From the NCBI RefSeq assembly GCF_018402035.1, contig NZ_JAGYJN010000011.1:1-47784 (forward strand): a stretch of DNA of 47,784 bases, written 5' to 3'. Shown here one piece after another: positions 1 to 8,118 of the stretch. This stretch comes from Roseicyclus sp. (GTDB lineage: Bacteria; Pseudomonadota; Alphaproteobacteria; Rhodobacterales; Rhodobacteraceae). Both the position numbers and the translations under genes were made by a program. Under the pieces are notes generated by a model that was given only the letters and a program-made list of their open reading frames with translations, had not been told where the DNA came from and made no database searches. Each line of letters starts with the position of its first letter. Position 1 is the first letter of the stretch.

Positions 1-119
1 CCCACGGCGGTTTGCAGGGCGAACATCGCATCGGACACCGCCTCGATATAGGCTGCGACATTCATATGCCCGAGGATATCGCAATCGCGTGGCCCAACGG
101 GGCGGCGCAGCGTCTCCAT
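1..119 (-). CDS. Acyl-CoA thioesterase, hotdog fold (partial, N-terminus only)
   Basis: Reading leftwards from an ATG at 119, the first 39 codons are present and the gene runs off the window. Residues 11-20 read RDCDILGHMN, followed by VAAYIEAVSDA. This is the N-terminal signature of the 4-hydroxybenzoyl-CoA thioesterase/YbgC-type hotdog family, in which an Asp in the D-C-D segment takes part in thioester hydrolysis and the G-H-M-N-x-x-x-Y stretch starts the long central helix. The expected protein is a cytoplasmic acyl-CoA thioesterase of about 140-170 residues; the substrate cannot be inferred. The start lies 4 nt after the stop of the membrane protein gene at 124-666, so the two are probably cotranscribed. 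No strong Shine-Dalgarno is seen; translational coupling to the upstream gene is likely. The family call rests on a short fragment. Confidence 0.7.
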   Translation of the reverse strand, partial: METLRRPVGPRDCDILGHMNVAAYIEAVSDAMFALQTAV

Positions 120-123
120 CGCG

Positions 124-666
124 TCAGCCCGCCCGGCGCAGGTCAAGCCCGCGCGCGCGCCGGATCGGCCAAAAGGCCACAAGCGCGCCCAAAGCCCCCG
201 CGATGTAAGCGGCCTCATGCATGACACCCGCGCGCAGGAAATCGGAACGATCCACACCTTCGGGCGGGGTCAGGGACGCATCAAGCAGGCCCGTGGCATC
301 GGCGATCAGCCCGCCGATCAGCCCGGCGAAGGCCGCCATTGTCGCGAGCATGATCACAAGCCCGATCGCACCGATCCCGGCGGCCAGATAGCTTTGCGCA
401 TTCGGCACGCTCAACAGCCCATAGGCAAAGGCTGGCAAAGCCACGGCCGCACCCATCCACCAGCTTGCCTGCACCCCCACCCATGCCGCGCCAAGCCGGG
501 GCGACATCTCGGGCGGGATGGCGAATTGGGGGAATTTCAAGCTGTGAAAATAGTCGGGGCCGACCGTGTAGCTGAGTTGATTATGCAGCGCGCCAAAGAT
601 CGCCGCAGCACAGGCCGCCAGCGCGATCAAGAGAAAGAAGGTGGGGAATTTACCAAGCTTCATCAT
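124..666 (-). CDS. Conserved membrane protein of unknown function, four TM segments
   Basis: 180 residues with about four hydrophobic segments: roughly residues 7-27, 62-85, 90-120 and 150-168. After the first segment comes a charged and aromatic stretch, LHNQLSYTVGPDYFHSLKF, which resembles a conserved motif of small proteobacterial and cyanobacterial inner-membrane proteins of unknown function (pattern H-x-Q-x-(S/T)-Y-T-x-x-P-x-Y-F). This motif would face the periplasm just outside the first helix. The start is ATG at 666 or the adjacent ATG at 663, with GGAG a few bases upstream. It sits between the aldehyde dehydrogenase gene (72 nt upstream) and the thioesterase fragment (4 nt downstream), all on the minus strand. 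No function is assigned. Confidence 0.75.
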   Translation of the reverse strand: MMKLGKFPTFFLLIALAACAAAIFGALHNQLSYTVGPDYFHSLKFPQFAIPPEMSPRLGAAWVGVQASWWMGAAVALPAFAYGLLSVPNAQSYLAAGIGAIGLVIMLATMAAFAGLIGGLIADATGLLDASLTPPEGVDRSDFLRAGVMHEAAYIAGALGALVAFWPIRRARGLDLRRAG

Positions 667-738
667 CGCTCCAGCGCTGGGGTTGGGGCAAGCCTAGCGG
701 GCGGGCGGCAAGCCGTCCATGCCCAACCCGCGCGCCGC

Positions 739-2184
739 TCACCCATGCAGGGCCGCCACGGTTTTCAGGCCCGTCATGGCATAAAGCGCCTCGAACCCCT
801 TTTCGCGCCCATGACCCGAGAGGCCCGTGCCGCCGAATGGCAATTCGACGCCACCCGCCGCGCCGTAATTGTTCAAAAACACCTGTCCCGCGCGCAAGGC
901 TTTGGCCAGCCGCATTTGCCGCCCCCCATCGCGCGACCAGACCGAGGCGACCAGCCCATAGGCCGTGCCATTGGCGATGCGGATGGCGTCGGCCTCATCC
1001 ACGAAGGGCAAGATGATCTGGACAGGGCCAAAAATCTCTTCTTGTGCAAGAACATGGTCGGGGCCGGGGCCTGCGATCAGGGCGGGGGAGATGTAATGGC
1101 CGCCCTCGGGCAGGTCGGGGGCAAGCTGGCCGCGCGCGATGATATGGGCGGGGTCGGCCATTGCCAGATACCGTTCCACGATGCCCTTTTGCCGGGCCGA
1201 AATCAGCGGCCCAACCCGCAGATCGGCGGTGGCGGGGCCAACGCTTAGCCCGCGATAGGCCGCGGCCATTCTGTCGCAGACTTCCGCGTAAATGGATTGT
1301 TCGACAAGAATGCGGGAAGAGGCCGAACAGGTCTGGCCCGCGTTCTGAATACCCGCATTGACCAGATAGGGCAGGGCCGCATCCAGATCGGCATCGGCAA
1401 AGACCAGTTGCGGGGATTTGCCGCCCAATTCCAGCGTCACGGGCACGACGTTTTCGGCTGCTGCCGCTTGCACCTTACGACCCGTCGCGACAGAGCCGGT
1501 GAAGGAGATATGGCGGATGCCCGGATGGGCGGTCAGCGCGGCACCCGCCTCGGCCCCCAAGCCCGGCACGACGTTCAAAGCACCCGGCGGCAGCCCCGCT
1601 TGGCGGGCCAGATCGGCAAAGGCGAGTGCGGTCAAGCACGCCTCTTCCGCGGGTTTCAGAACACAGGCGTTGCCAGCCGCAAGTGCGGCACCGACCGAGC
1701 GGCCGATGATCTGCATCGGGTAGTTCCACGGCACGATATGGCCCGTGACGCCATGGGGTTCGCGCAAGGTATAGACGGTAAAGCCGTTTTGGAACGGGAT
1801 CGTCTCGCCCATCAGCTTGTCGGCCGCACCTGCGTAGAATTCGCAATAGCGCGCCATAGCGATCACATCATTGCGGGCTTGCGTCAGCGGCTTGCCGACA
1901 TCGGCGGCCTCCATCGCGGTGAGAGGGTCAATGTGGTCTAGGATAAGCTGGCCCAGCCGCGCCAAGATACGGCCGCGCGCAAAGGCGGGCAGCGCGCCCC
2001 ATTCGCCCGCCATTGCGGTTTCAGCAGCGGTCACGGCCGCGTCGATATCGGCACGGGTGCCACGCGCGATGCGGGCAATCTCTGCCCCTGTCGAGGGGTT
2101 GATCACTGGCAGGGTATCGCCACAGGCCGGGGCGCGCCATGCGCCGCCGATGAAAACAAGCGATGGGTCGAACCAAGGTGTCAT
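739..2184 (-). CDS. NAD(P)-dependent aldehyde dehydrogenase
   Basis: 481 residues, full length for the ALDH superfamily; oxidises an aldehyde to the acid with NAD(P). The catalytic set is intact: Asn154 in VPWNYPMQ, Glu252 in LELGGK and nucleophile Cys286 in GQTCSASS. The cofactor loop FTGSVATG is at 228-235 and the late EEIFGPV motif near 390. It looks like the betaine-aldehyde/aminoaldehyde/aromatic aldehyde branch, but the substrate cannot be read from sequence. The ATG overlaps the TGA of the upstream ABC ATPase gene by 4 nt (ATGA), so it is translationally coupled to the importer. The enzyme may oxidise a breakdown product of the imported compound; that is inference from context. Confidence 0.93.
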   Translation of the reverse strand: MTPWFDPSLVFIGGAWRAPACGDTLPVINPSTGAEIARIARGTRADIDAAVTAAETAMAGEWGALPAFARGRILARLGQLILDHIDPLTAMEAADVGKPLTQARNDVIAMARYCEFYAGAADKLMGETIPFQNGFTVYTLREPHGVTGHIVPWNYPMQIIGRSVGAALAAGNACVLKPAEEACLTALAFADLARQAGLPPGALNVVPGLGAEAGAALTAHPGIRHISFTGSVATGRKVQAAAAENVVPVTLELGGKSPQLVFADADLDAALPYLVNAGIQNAGQTCSASSRILVEQSIYAEVCDRMAAAYRGLSVGPATADLRVGPLISARQKGIVERYLAMADPAHIIARGQLAPDLPEGGHYISPALIAGPGPDHVLAQEEIFGPVQIILPFVDEADAIRIANGTAYGLVASVWSRDGGRQMRLAKALRAGQVFLNNYGAAGGVELPFGGTGLSGHGREKGFEALYAMTGLKTVAALHG

Positions 2185-3758
2185 GCGATAGCTCTTTCCA
2201 GATCGGGAAGCCGTGGAGCGGCTGAGATGAGTTGGCGTGTATAGGGGTGCTGGGGCGCGTCGAACACGGTCGCAGTTAGGCCTTGTTCCACAATCTGGCC
2301 TGCCTGCATCACCAAAACGCGGTCGGTGATGGCGCGCACGACTGTCAGATCATGCGAGATGAACAGGTAAGAAAGCCCCAATTCGCCCTGCAATGCGGCC
2401 AGCAGATCAAGGATGCGCGCGCGTACCGAGACATCGAGCGCCGAGACCGCCTCATCCAGCACCAAGATCTTGGGCCGGGTGATCAGCGCGCGGGCAATGG
2501 CGATGCGCTGGCGCTGGCCGCCCGAAAACGCGTGGGGGTATTTCATCATGTCGTCGGGTGACAGGCCCACGGCGCTCAGCGCCTCGGCCACGCGGTCGCG
2601 TCGCGCGCTGGCTTGGGGTGGATTGGCCAGCAGGTGAAAGGGCTCGGCCACGATCTTTTCAACGCGCCAGCGGGGGTTGAAGCTGCCGTAAGGGTCTTGA
2701 AACACGACCTGAATCCCCGCCCTGAGCGCTGCGGGCATTTGGGGTAGGATGGATTTGCCAAAGATCTGGATATCGCCGCTTTGGACCGGGTCGAGCCCAA
2801 GGATCGCGCGGGTCAGCGTGGATTTCCCACAGCCGCTTTCGCCCACAAGGCCAAGGCTTTCACCCTTGTGCAGCGTGAAGCTGACATCATTGACCGCGGC
2901 TATTTCTGGTTCACGGCTTAGGCCGCGCCGGGGGGCGGGATAGCTGCGAACAACATTCTCGACGCGCAAAAGCGGCTCTGGCGTTGGGCGGATCGCGCGG
3001 TTGGGCCGATGCGATGAGGCGGCGAAAAGCGCGGCGGTGTAGGGGTGGCGGCGTTCGGCCAAAACATGGGCAGTTGGCCCCATCTCGACGATCTGGCCAG
3101 ATTGCATCACGCCGATCCGCTTGGCCATATCGGCCACCACGGCAAGGTCATGGGTGATGAGCAAAAGCGACAAACCCTCATCGGTCACCAATGATTTGAG
3201 CAGATCGAGGATCTGCGCCTGTGTCGTGACATCAAGCGCTGTCGTCGGCTCATCAGCGATCAACAGCCTTGGGTTCAGCGCGATGGCCGCCGCGATGCAG
3301 ACGCGCTGGCGTTGGCCGCCCGAAAGCTCATGGGGGTAGCGGTCGCGCGCGATCTGCGACAGGCCCACGCGGTCAAGCCTGTCGCGCGCGATGCGCTGCG
3401 CGTCGGCCCGGTTGGCCTTGCCGTGGATCATCAGTGTCTCGGCCACCTGATCGCCGATGGTTTTCACCGGGTTGAGCGCTGTCATGGGTTCTTGAAAGAT
3501 CATCCCGATCCGGTTGCCCCGGATGGCGCAAAGCTGTGCTTCGCTTTGGGTCAAGAGATCGACGCCATCAAGGCGTATGGTACCCGTGGTGCGCGCGCCT
3601 TGCGGCAAAAGCCCCATGATGGCAAGTGCGGTCATGGATTTGCCCGACCCGCTTTCGCCGACCAGGCCCATGATCTCGCCCGGTGCGATATCGAGCGAGA
3701 CATCGCGCAAGATCGGTGAGCCGTGGATATCAAGCGAGAGGTGGTCAATCGCGATCAT
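2181..3758 (-). CDS. Dipeptide/oligopeptide-type ABC transporter, fused double ATP-binding protein (DppD-DppF type)
   Basis: 525 residues carrying two complete ABC ATPase domains in one chain, as in YejF/GsiA-type proteins. Domain 1 (about 1-250) has Walker A GESGSGKS at 34-41, signature LSGGQRQRV near 145 and Walker [13 protein letters not shown]. Domain 2 (about 265-525) has Walker A GESGCGKS near 305, signature FSGGQRQRI and Walker [12 protein letters not shown]. Each half ends with the oligopeptide-family tail ([20 protein letters not shown]). It powers import through the two permeases encoded upstream. The gene lies 58 nt after the DppC-type gene, with two perfect palindromes in the gap, and overlaps the ALDH start by 4 nt. 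Cytoplasmic face of the inner membrane. Confidence 0.95.
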   Translation of the reverse strand: MIAIDHLSLDIHGSPILRDVSLDIAPGEIMGLVGESGSGKSMTALAIMGLLPQGARTTGTIRLDGVDLLTQSEAQLCAIRGNRIGMIFQEPMTALNPVKTIGDQVAETLMIHGKANRADAQRIARDRLDRVGLSQIARDRYPHELSGGQRQRVCIAAAIALNPRLLIADEPTTALDVTTQAQILDLLKSLVTDEGLSLLLITHDLAVVADMAKRIGVMQSGQIVEMGPTAHVLAERRHPYTAALFAASSHRPNRAIRPTPEPLLRVENVVRSYPAPRRGLSREPEIAAVNDVSFTLHKGESLGLVGESGCGKSTLTRAILGLDPVQSGDIQIFGKSILPQMPAALRAGIQVVFQDPYGSFNPRWRVEKIVAEPFHLLANPPQASARRDRVAEALSAVGLSPDDMMKYPHAFSGGQRQRIAIARALITRPKILVLDEAVSALDVSVRARILDLLAALQGELGLSYLFISHDLTVVRAITDRVLVMQAGQIVEQGLTATVFDAPQHPYTRQLISAAPRLPDLERAIA

Positions 3759-3768
3759 GACGCGCCCC

Positions 3769-3819
3769 CGAATTTTCGTACGAAAATTCGCATCATGTGA
3801 TTTTTCGTACGAAAAATCA
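3769..3819. repeat. Two tandem 22-bp perfect palindromes sharing the core TTTTCGTACGAAAA
   Basis: Positions 3769-3790 and 3798-3819 are each perfect 22-nt palindromes. Their centres are 29 nt apart, and both contain TTTTCGTACGAAAA while differing in the outer arm bases (AATT versus ATTT flanks). The second contains the stop codon of the upstream permease gene. The pair fills most of the 58-nt gap between the permease and ATPase genes of one operon. As RNA it would form two hairpins; as DNA it could be a dyad operator. The arrangement resembles the triple-hairpin elements at 8827-8895 and 28788-28856. Confidence 0.85.
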
Positions 3820-4641
3820 TGACCGCCCCCGGCGCAATCTTGGGTCGAGCAGATCGCGCAGCCCGTCGCCCATCAGGTTCAGACCCAAAACCATCAGCAC
3901 GATGGCCAGACCCGGCAGCACGGCCAGCATCGGATGGGTATAGATCATCGTCTGTGCCTCAGCCAGCATCCGGCCCCAGCTTGGGATGGGCGGCTGCGCG
4001 CCAAGGCCCACATAGCTCAGTGCTGCCTCTGCCAAGATACCGAGCGAGAATTGGATCGTCGCCTGCACGATCAGCAGGTTCATGATATTGGGCAAGATAT
4101 GTTCGCCGCTGATGCGGATCTTGCCTTTTCCCGCTGTGCGTGCGGCCAAGATATAATCGAGCGTCCATAAGGGAAGCGCTGCGCCACGCGCGACACGGGC
4201 AAAGACGGGGATATTGAAAATGCCGATGGCAAGGATCGCATTGCTGGCCGATGGCCCGTAGCGTGCGGTGATCAAAATGGCGATGACAAGGCTGGGGAAG
4301 GCAAAGATCAGGTCATTGCCGCGCATAATGACCTCGTCGAGCAGACCGCCCCGATTGGCGGCAGCGGCAAGGCCGAGCGGCACGCCAAGCGCCACGCCGA
4401 TGCCCACCGCGATGACGGCCACGGCGATGGATGTCTGGGCGCCCACCATCAACATCGACAGCAGATCGCGCCCAAGCTGGTCGGTTCCCAATAGATGTGT
4501 GGCCGAGGGCGGTTGCAGCCGTGTCGCGATAGAGATGCCATCAACGGGATGGGGCACCCAAACCAGCGAGATGAGGGCGGCGATCAAGAACACTCCCGAA
4601 AGGGTCGCGCCGATCCAAAGGGCGGTGGGAAGGCGGCTCAT
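3817..4641 (-). CDS. Peptide/opine-type ABC transporter permease, DppC family
   Basis: 274 residues; inner-membrane permease of the DppC/OppC family (BPD_transp_1). An N-terminal TM helix (about 10-30) is followed by the periplasmic segment with HLLGTDQLGRDLLSMLMVGA at about 49-68, the OppC_N hallmark. Five further TM helices follow, with the EAA-type coupling loop near EAALSYVGLGAQPPIPSWGRML. The chain ends with the DDL-type tail GLNLMGDGLRDLLDPRLR. The ATG overlaps the stop of the DppB-type permease gene by 4 nt. It pairs with that permease to form the channel for the ATPase at 2181-3758. No periplasmic binding protein gene is adjacent, so substrate identity is open. Confidence 0.94.
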   Translation of the reverse strand: MSRLPTALWIGATLSGVFLIAALISLVWVPHPVDGISIATRLQPPSATHLLGTDQLGRDLLSMLMVGAQTSIAVAVIAVGIGVALGVPLGLAAAANRGGLLDEVIMRGNDLIFAFPSLVIAILITARYGPSASNAILAIGIFNIPVFARVARGAALPLWTLDYILAARTAGKGKIRISGEHILPNIMNLLIVQATIQFSLGILAEAALSYVGLGAQPPIPSWGRMLAEAQTMIYTHPMLAVLPGLAIVLMVLGLNLMGDGLRDLLDPRLRRGRS

Positions 4642-5579
4642 CTGCGGCGCAGCCTTGGGTCGACCAGCGCATAGGCCAGATCGACCAGAAAGGTCACGAG
4701 GATCACCGCGAAAACCAAGAGCATGGTGACCGATTCCACCACGATCAGGTCGCGCTGGGTGATGCCTTGAAAGATCAAACGCCCAAGACCGGGAAGAAAG
4801 AAGACATTCTCGATGATGATCGCCCCCGCGATGAGGAAAGAGAATTGCAGCCCGATGATCGTGAGCGCCGGGATCAGCGCATTGCGCAGCGCGTGGCGGC
4901 GGATGGTTTGCGCGCGTGTCAGCCCCTTGGCGCGCGCGGTGCGGATGTAGTCTTGATCAAGCGTGTCCAGAAGCGCCGAGCGCATGACGCGCGCAAGGAT
5001 CGCGGCCTGCGGCAGGGCAAGGGCGATTGCTGGCAGCGTCAGCGCCTTGAGCGCGGCGGCGGGGTCGGACCAGCCGGGAAAACCACCCGCCGAAAACCAG
5101 CGCAGATTGACCGCAAAGACCAGCACCAAGAGCATCGCGAACCAGAAATTCGGCACCGCGATGCCAAGCTGGGTCGCCCCCATGATCCCGTGATCGGCCC
5201 AAGTGGCGCGCTGCGCGGCGGCGATGATGCCGATGGGAAAGGCGATCAGGGTGGACAGCGTCAGCGCATAGATCGCCAAGGGAAGCGAGACCCAGATCCG
5301 GTCGGCCACCAGATCGGCCACCGGCACCCGGTAGGTGTAGGAAACACCGAAATCGCCCGTGAGCATGCCGCCGACCCAAGCGAGATAGCGCGTCAGTGGC
5401 CCTTGATCGAGGCCAAGCTCGGCCCGGAGTGCGGCGAGGTTCTCGGGCGTTGCGTTCAGCCCCATCATGTAGCTGGCCGGATCGCCGGGGATCACCTCGA
5501 TCAGTGCAAAGATCACGACGCTCGCCAAGATCAGGCTGAGCCCGAGAGAAAAAGCGCGGGTGAGGATGTAGCGCAGCAT
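4638..5579 (-). CDS. Peptide/opine-type ABC transporter permease, DppB family
   Basis: 313 residues; first gene of the minus-strand importer operon. The N-terminus MLRYILTRAFSLGLSLILAS is the OppB/DppB first helix, followed by VIPGDPASYMMG, the large periplasmic loop typical of DppB, and then five TM helices. The cytoplasmic loop DYIRTARAKGLTRAQTIRRH (about 204-223) is the EAA coupling motif that docks on the ATPase. The C-terminus VDLAYALVDPRLRRR matches the family tail. It starts divergently from ethylmalonyl-CoA mutase with about 170 nt between the two starts. In many peptide importers the binding-protein gene precedes dppB; here that position is taken by the divergent gene. Confidence 0.94.
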   Translation of the reverse strand: MLRYILTRAFSLGLSLILASVVIFALIEVIPGDPASYMMGLNATPENLAALRAELGLDQGPLTRYLAWVGGMLTGDFGVSYTYRVPVADLVADRIWVSLPLAIYALTLSTLIAFPIGIIAAAQRATWADHGIMGATQLGIAVPNFWFAMLLVLVFAVNLRWFSAGGFPGWSDPAAALKALTLPAIALALPQAAILARVMRSALLDTLDQDYIRTARAKGLTRAQTIRRHALRNALIPALTIIGLQFSFLIAGAIIIENVFFLPGLGRLIFQGITQRDLIVVESVTMLLVFAVILVTFLVDLAYALVDPRLRRR

Positions 5580-5674
5580 GGGGTGAGGCTAGCGTGCCGC
5601 GCGCAAGGGGGCCAGAGGGGAGTTTACCCCCGTATTGGACGACGGATCTTGGTGTTTTGCCGCGATGCAGCGAA

Positions 5675-5704
5675 TTGACAAGGTCATAATGTTTTCAATA
5701 TACC
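5675..5704 (+). promoter_or_regulatory. Probable sigma-70-type promoter for ethylmalonyl-CoA mutase
   Basis: A perfect -35 hexamer TTGACA (5675-5680) is followed after 18 nt by TATACC (5699-5704), or after 16 nt by AATATA. A second candidate starts with TTGACG at 5709-5714. This stretch is AT-richer than the surrounding genes and lies 45-75 nt before the ATG at 5750. The same 170-nt gap must also hold the promoter of the divergent ABC operon, which I could not place. Confidence 0.5.
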
Positions 5705-5749
5705 CGTCTTGACGTAATCTTATTGCTGAATGTACGACAGGAGCCACTT

Positions 5750-7717
5750 ATGACAGCCCGCACGCGCGATAATCCTTGGCTCATTCGCACCTATGCTGGC
5801 CATTCGACGGCCAAAGCATCGAACGCGCTATACCGGGGCAATCTGGCCAAGGGGCAGACCGGGCTGTCGGTGGCCTTCGATCTGCCGACGCAGACAGGTT
5901 ATGACAGCGACCATGTGCTGGCGCGCGGCGAGGTGGGCAAGGTTGGCGTGCCGATCTGTCACTTGGGCGATATGGCGACATTGTTCGACCAAATCCCGCT
6001 TGAACAGATGAATACTTCGATGACGATCAACGCCACGGCCCCTTGGCTTTTGGCGCTTTATATCGCGGTGGCAGAGCAGCAAGGTGCCGATATCGCGCAG
6101 TTGCAAGGCACGGTGCAAAACGATCTCATCAAGGAGTATCTCAGCCGCGGGACCTATATCTGCCCGCCCAAGCCCAGCCTCGCGATGATCGCGGATGTGG
6201 CGGAGTACTGCTATAGTAACGTGCCGAAATGGAACCCGATGAATGTGTGTTCCTATCATTTGCAAGAGGCCGGTGCCACGCCAGAGCAGGAACTGGCCTT
6301 TGCGCTTGCGACGGCGATCTCGGTTCTTGATGAATTGCGTCCGCGCGTGCCAGAGGATGATTTCCCGGTGCTTGTCGGGCGTATCTCGTTTTTCGTGAAT
6401 GCGGGCATCCGCTTTGTCACCGAGATGTGCAAGATGCGCGCTTTTGTCGATCTTTGGGATGAGATTTGCGAGACCCGCTATGGCGTCAGCGATCCGAAAT
6501 ACCGCCGTTTTCGCTATGGGGTTCAGGTCAATTCCCTCGGCCTGACCGAGCAGCAGCCGGAAAACAACGTCTATCGCATCTTGATCGAGATGCTGGCCGT
6601 GACATTGTCGAAAAAGGCGCGCGCGCGCGCCGTGCAATTGCCCGCGTGGAACGAGGCGCTGGGCCTGCCGCGGCCTTGGGACCAGCAATGGTCAATGCGG
6701 ATGCAGCAGATCATGGCCTATGAGACGGATCTTTTGGAATTCGACGATTTGTTCGATGGCAATCCGGCGGTTGATGCCAAGGTCGCAGAGTTGAAGGACG
6801 GCGCGCGCGCGGAATTGGCCAATCTCGACGCGATGGGCGGTGCGATTGCCGCGATTGATTATATGAAGGCGCGCTTGGTCGATTCCAACGCCGACCGGGT
6901 GAACCGGATCGAGCGGGGCGAGACGGTCGTGGTGGGCGTGAATAAATACACCGCTTCTGAGCCCTCGCCGCTCTTGGGGGCGGATGGCGGGATCATGGTC
7001 GTCGATCCGGCGGTCGAACAAGATCAGATCATGCGTCTAGAGGCGTGGCGCGCGGGCCGCGATGCGAGGGCGGTCAAGGCAGCACTCGCTGATCTGCGTG
7101 CCGCCGCAAGCGCGGGGCGCAATGTGATGCAAGCATCCATCGCGGCGGCCAAGGCGGGGGTGACCACGGGCGAATGGGCGGGTGTCATGCGCGCGGTCCA
7201 TGGGGAGTATCGCGGGCCGACTGGCGTGTCGGCATCTGTGTCAAACAAGACCGAAGGCTTGGATGAGATCCGTGCCGCCGTCGATGCGGTTAGTGATCGG
7301 CTGGGGCGGCGGCTGAAGTTTCTGGTGGGCAAGCCCGGGCTTGATGGCCATTCCAACGGTGCTGAGCAAATCGCCTTTCGTGCGCGCGATTGCGGGATGG
7401 ATATCACCTATGACGGTATCCGGCTGACGCCCGAGGAGATCATCGCCACAGCCCGCGCGCAGGGCGCGCATGTGATCGGCCTATCCATTCTATCGGGTAG
7501 TCATGTGCCGCTGATCGCCGATGTGATGGCGCGTTTGCGCGCCGCAGGCTTGGGTCATATCCCCGTGATGGTGGGCGGGATCATTCCCGATGAAGATGCT
7601 GAAAAACTGAAATCTTTTGGCGTGGCCCGGGTCTATACGCCCAAGGATTTCGAATTGAATAACATCATGATGGATGTGGTTTCTTTGGCCGATCCAAAGG
7701 AATTTGCCGCTCAATAA
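5750..7717 (+). CDS. ecm: Ethylmalonyl-CoA mutase (B12-dependent)
   Basis: 655 residues; interconverts (2R)-ethylmalonyl-CoA and (2S)-methylsuccinyl-CoA with adenosylcobalamin, a key step of the ethylmalonyl-CoA pathway for growth on acetyl-CoA-yielding carbon sources. The N-terminal MM-CoA mutase TIM-barrel domain (about 1-510) opens with NPWLIRTYAGHSTAKASNAL and LSVAFDLPTQTGYDSD. The C-terminal cobalamin domain has GLDGHSNG, with base-off His534 in D-x-H-x-x-G, and then LSILSGSH and VGGIIPDED. The lead sequence and single-chain form fit the MeaA/Ecm subclade rather than the alpha/beta methylmalonyl-CoA mutase. The ATG at 5750 has AGGAG (5739-5743) 6 nt upstream, which decides it over an in-frame TTG at 5723. 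No crotonyl-CoA carboxylase/reductase gene is adjacent. Confidence 0.95.
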   Translation: MTARTRDNPWLIRTYAGHSTAKASNALYRGNLAKGQTGLSVAFDLPTQTGYDSDHVLARGEVGKVGVPICHLGDMATLFDQIPLEQMNTSMTINATAPWLLALYIAVAEQQGADIAQLQGTVQNDLIKEYLSRGTYICPPKPSLAMIADVAEYCYSNVPKWNPMNVCSYHLQEAGATPEQELAFALATAISVLDELRPRVPEDDFPVLVGRISFFVNAGIRFVTEMCKMRAFVDLWDEICETRYGVSDPKYRRFRYGVQVNSLGLTEQQPENNVYRILIEMLAVTLSKKARARAVQLPAWNEALGLPRPWDQQWSMRMQQIMAYETDLLEFDDLFDGNPAVDAKVAELKDGARAELANLDAMGGAIAAIDYMKARLVDSNADRVNRIERGETVVVGVNKYTASEPSPLLGADGGIMVVDPAVEQDQIMRLEAWRAGRDARAVKAALADLRAAASAGRNVMQASIAAAKAGVTTGEWAGVMRAVHGEYRGPTGVSASVSNKTEGLDEIRAAVDAVSDRLGRRLKFLVGKPGLDGHSNGAEQIAFRARDCGMDITYDGIRLTPEEIIATARAQGAHVIGLSILSGSHVPLIADVMARLRAAGLGHIPVMVGGIIPDEDAEKLKSFGVARVYTPKDFELNNIMMDVVSLADPKEFAAQ

Positions 7718-7796
7718 TCACGCTGGTGATACACTTGCGTTTTAAAAAACGATACGGCATATCTGGCGAAGTGTAATTTTGCCGAAAGGGCTGATA

Positions 7797-8114
7797 ATGG
7801 TAAAGTCTATCGACGATATGAGTCTCACGGAGCTGCAGGCTTATCATAAAGAAGTCGAAGCCGCGATTAAGGGTTACGAGAAAAAGAAGCGGACCGAAGC
7901 GCTAGCCGCCGTGCGCGCGACCGCGAAAGAGCATGGTTTCACGCTCGAAGAATTGATCGGTGGCAAGGCGCCGGGCAAAGTTACGGCCAAGGGTGTTGCG
8001 AAATACGCCAACCCTGCCGATAGCACACAGACATGGTCGGGCCGTGGGCGTCAGCCTGCTTGGATCAAAGAGGCACTCGCGGCGGGCAAATCGCTCGACA
8101 CGATGGCGATCTGA
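7797..8114 (+). CDS. H-NS-like nucleoid protein (HvrA/Spb type)
   Basis: 105 residues. The N-terminal half (about 1-55) is a charged coiled coil for oligomerisation ([20 protein letters not shown], then KKKR). The C-terminal half has the H-NS DNA-binding motif: [20 protein letters not shown] (about 69-88), where the GRGRQP loop inserts into the AT-rich minor groove, followed by [17 protein letters not shown]. This short form is the type found in purple and related alphaproteobacteria (HvrA, trans-acting regulator of light-related genes; Spb). The ATG at 7797 has GAAAGGG ending 6 nt upstream. The upstream gap is AT-rich (7730-7780). It is separated by only 4 nt from the nucleoside phosphorylase gene downstream. 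Targets unknown. Confidence 0.9.
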   Translation: MVKSIDDMSLTELQAYHKEVEAAIKGYEKKKRTEALAAVRATAKEHGFTLEELIGGKAPGKVTAKGVAKYANPADSTQTWSGRGRQPAWIKEALAAGKSLDTMAI

Positions 8115-8118
8115 GCCA

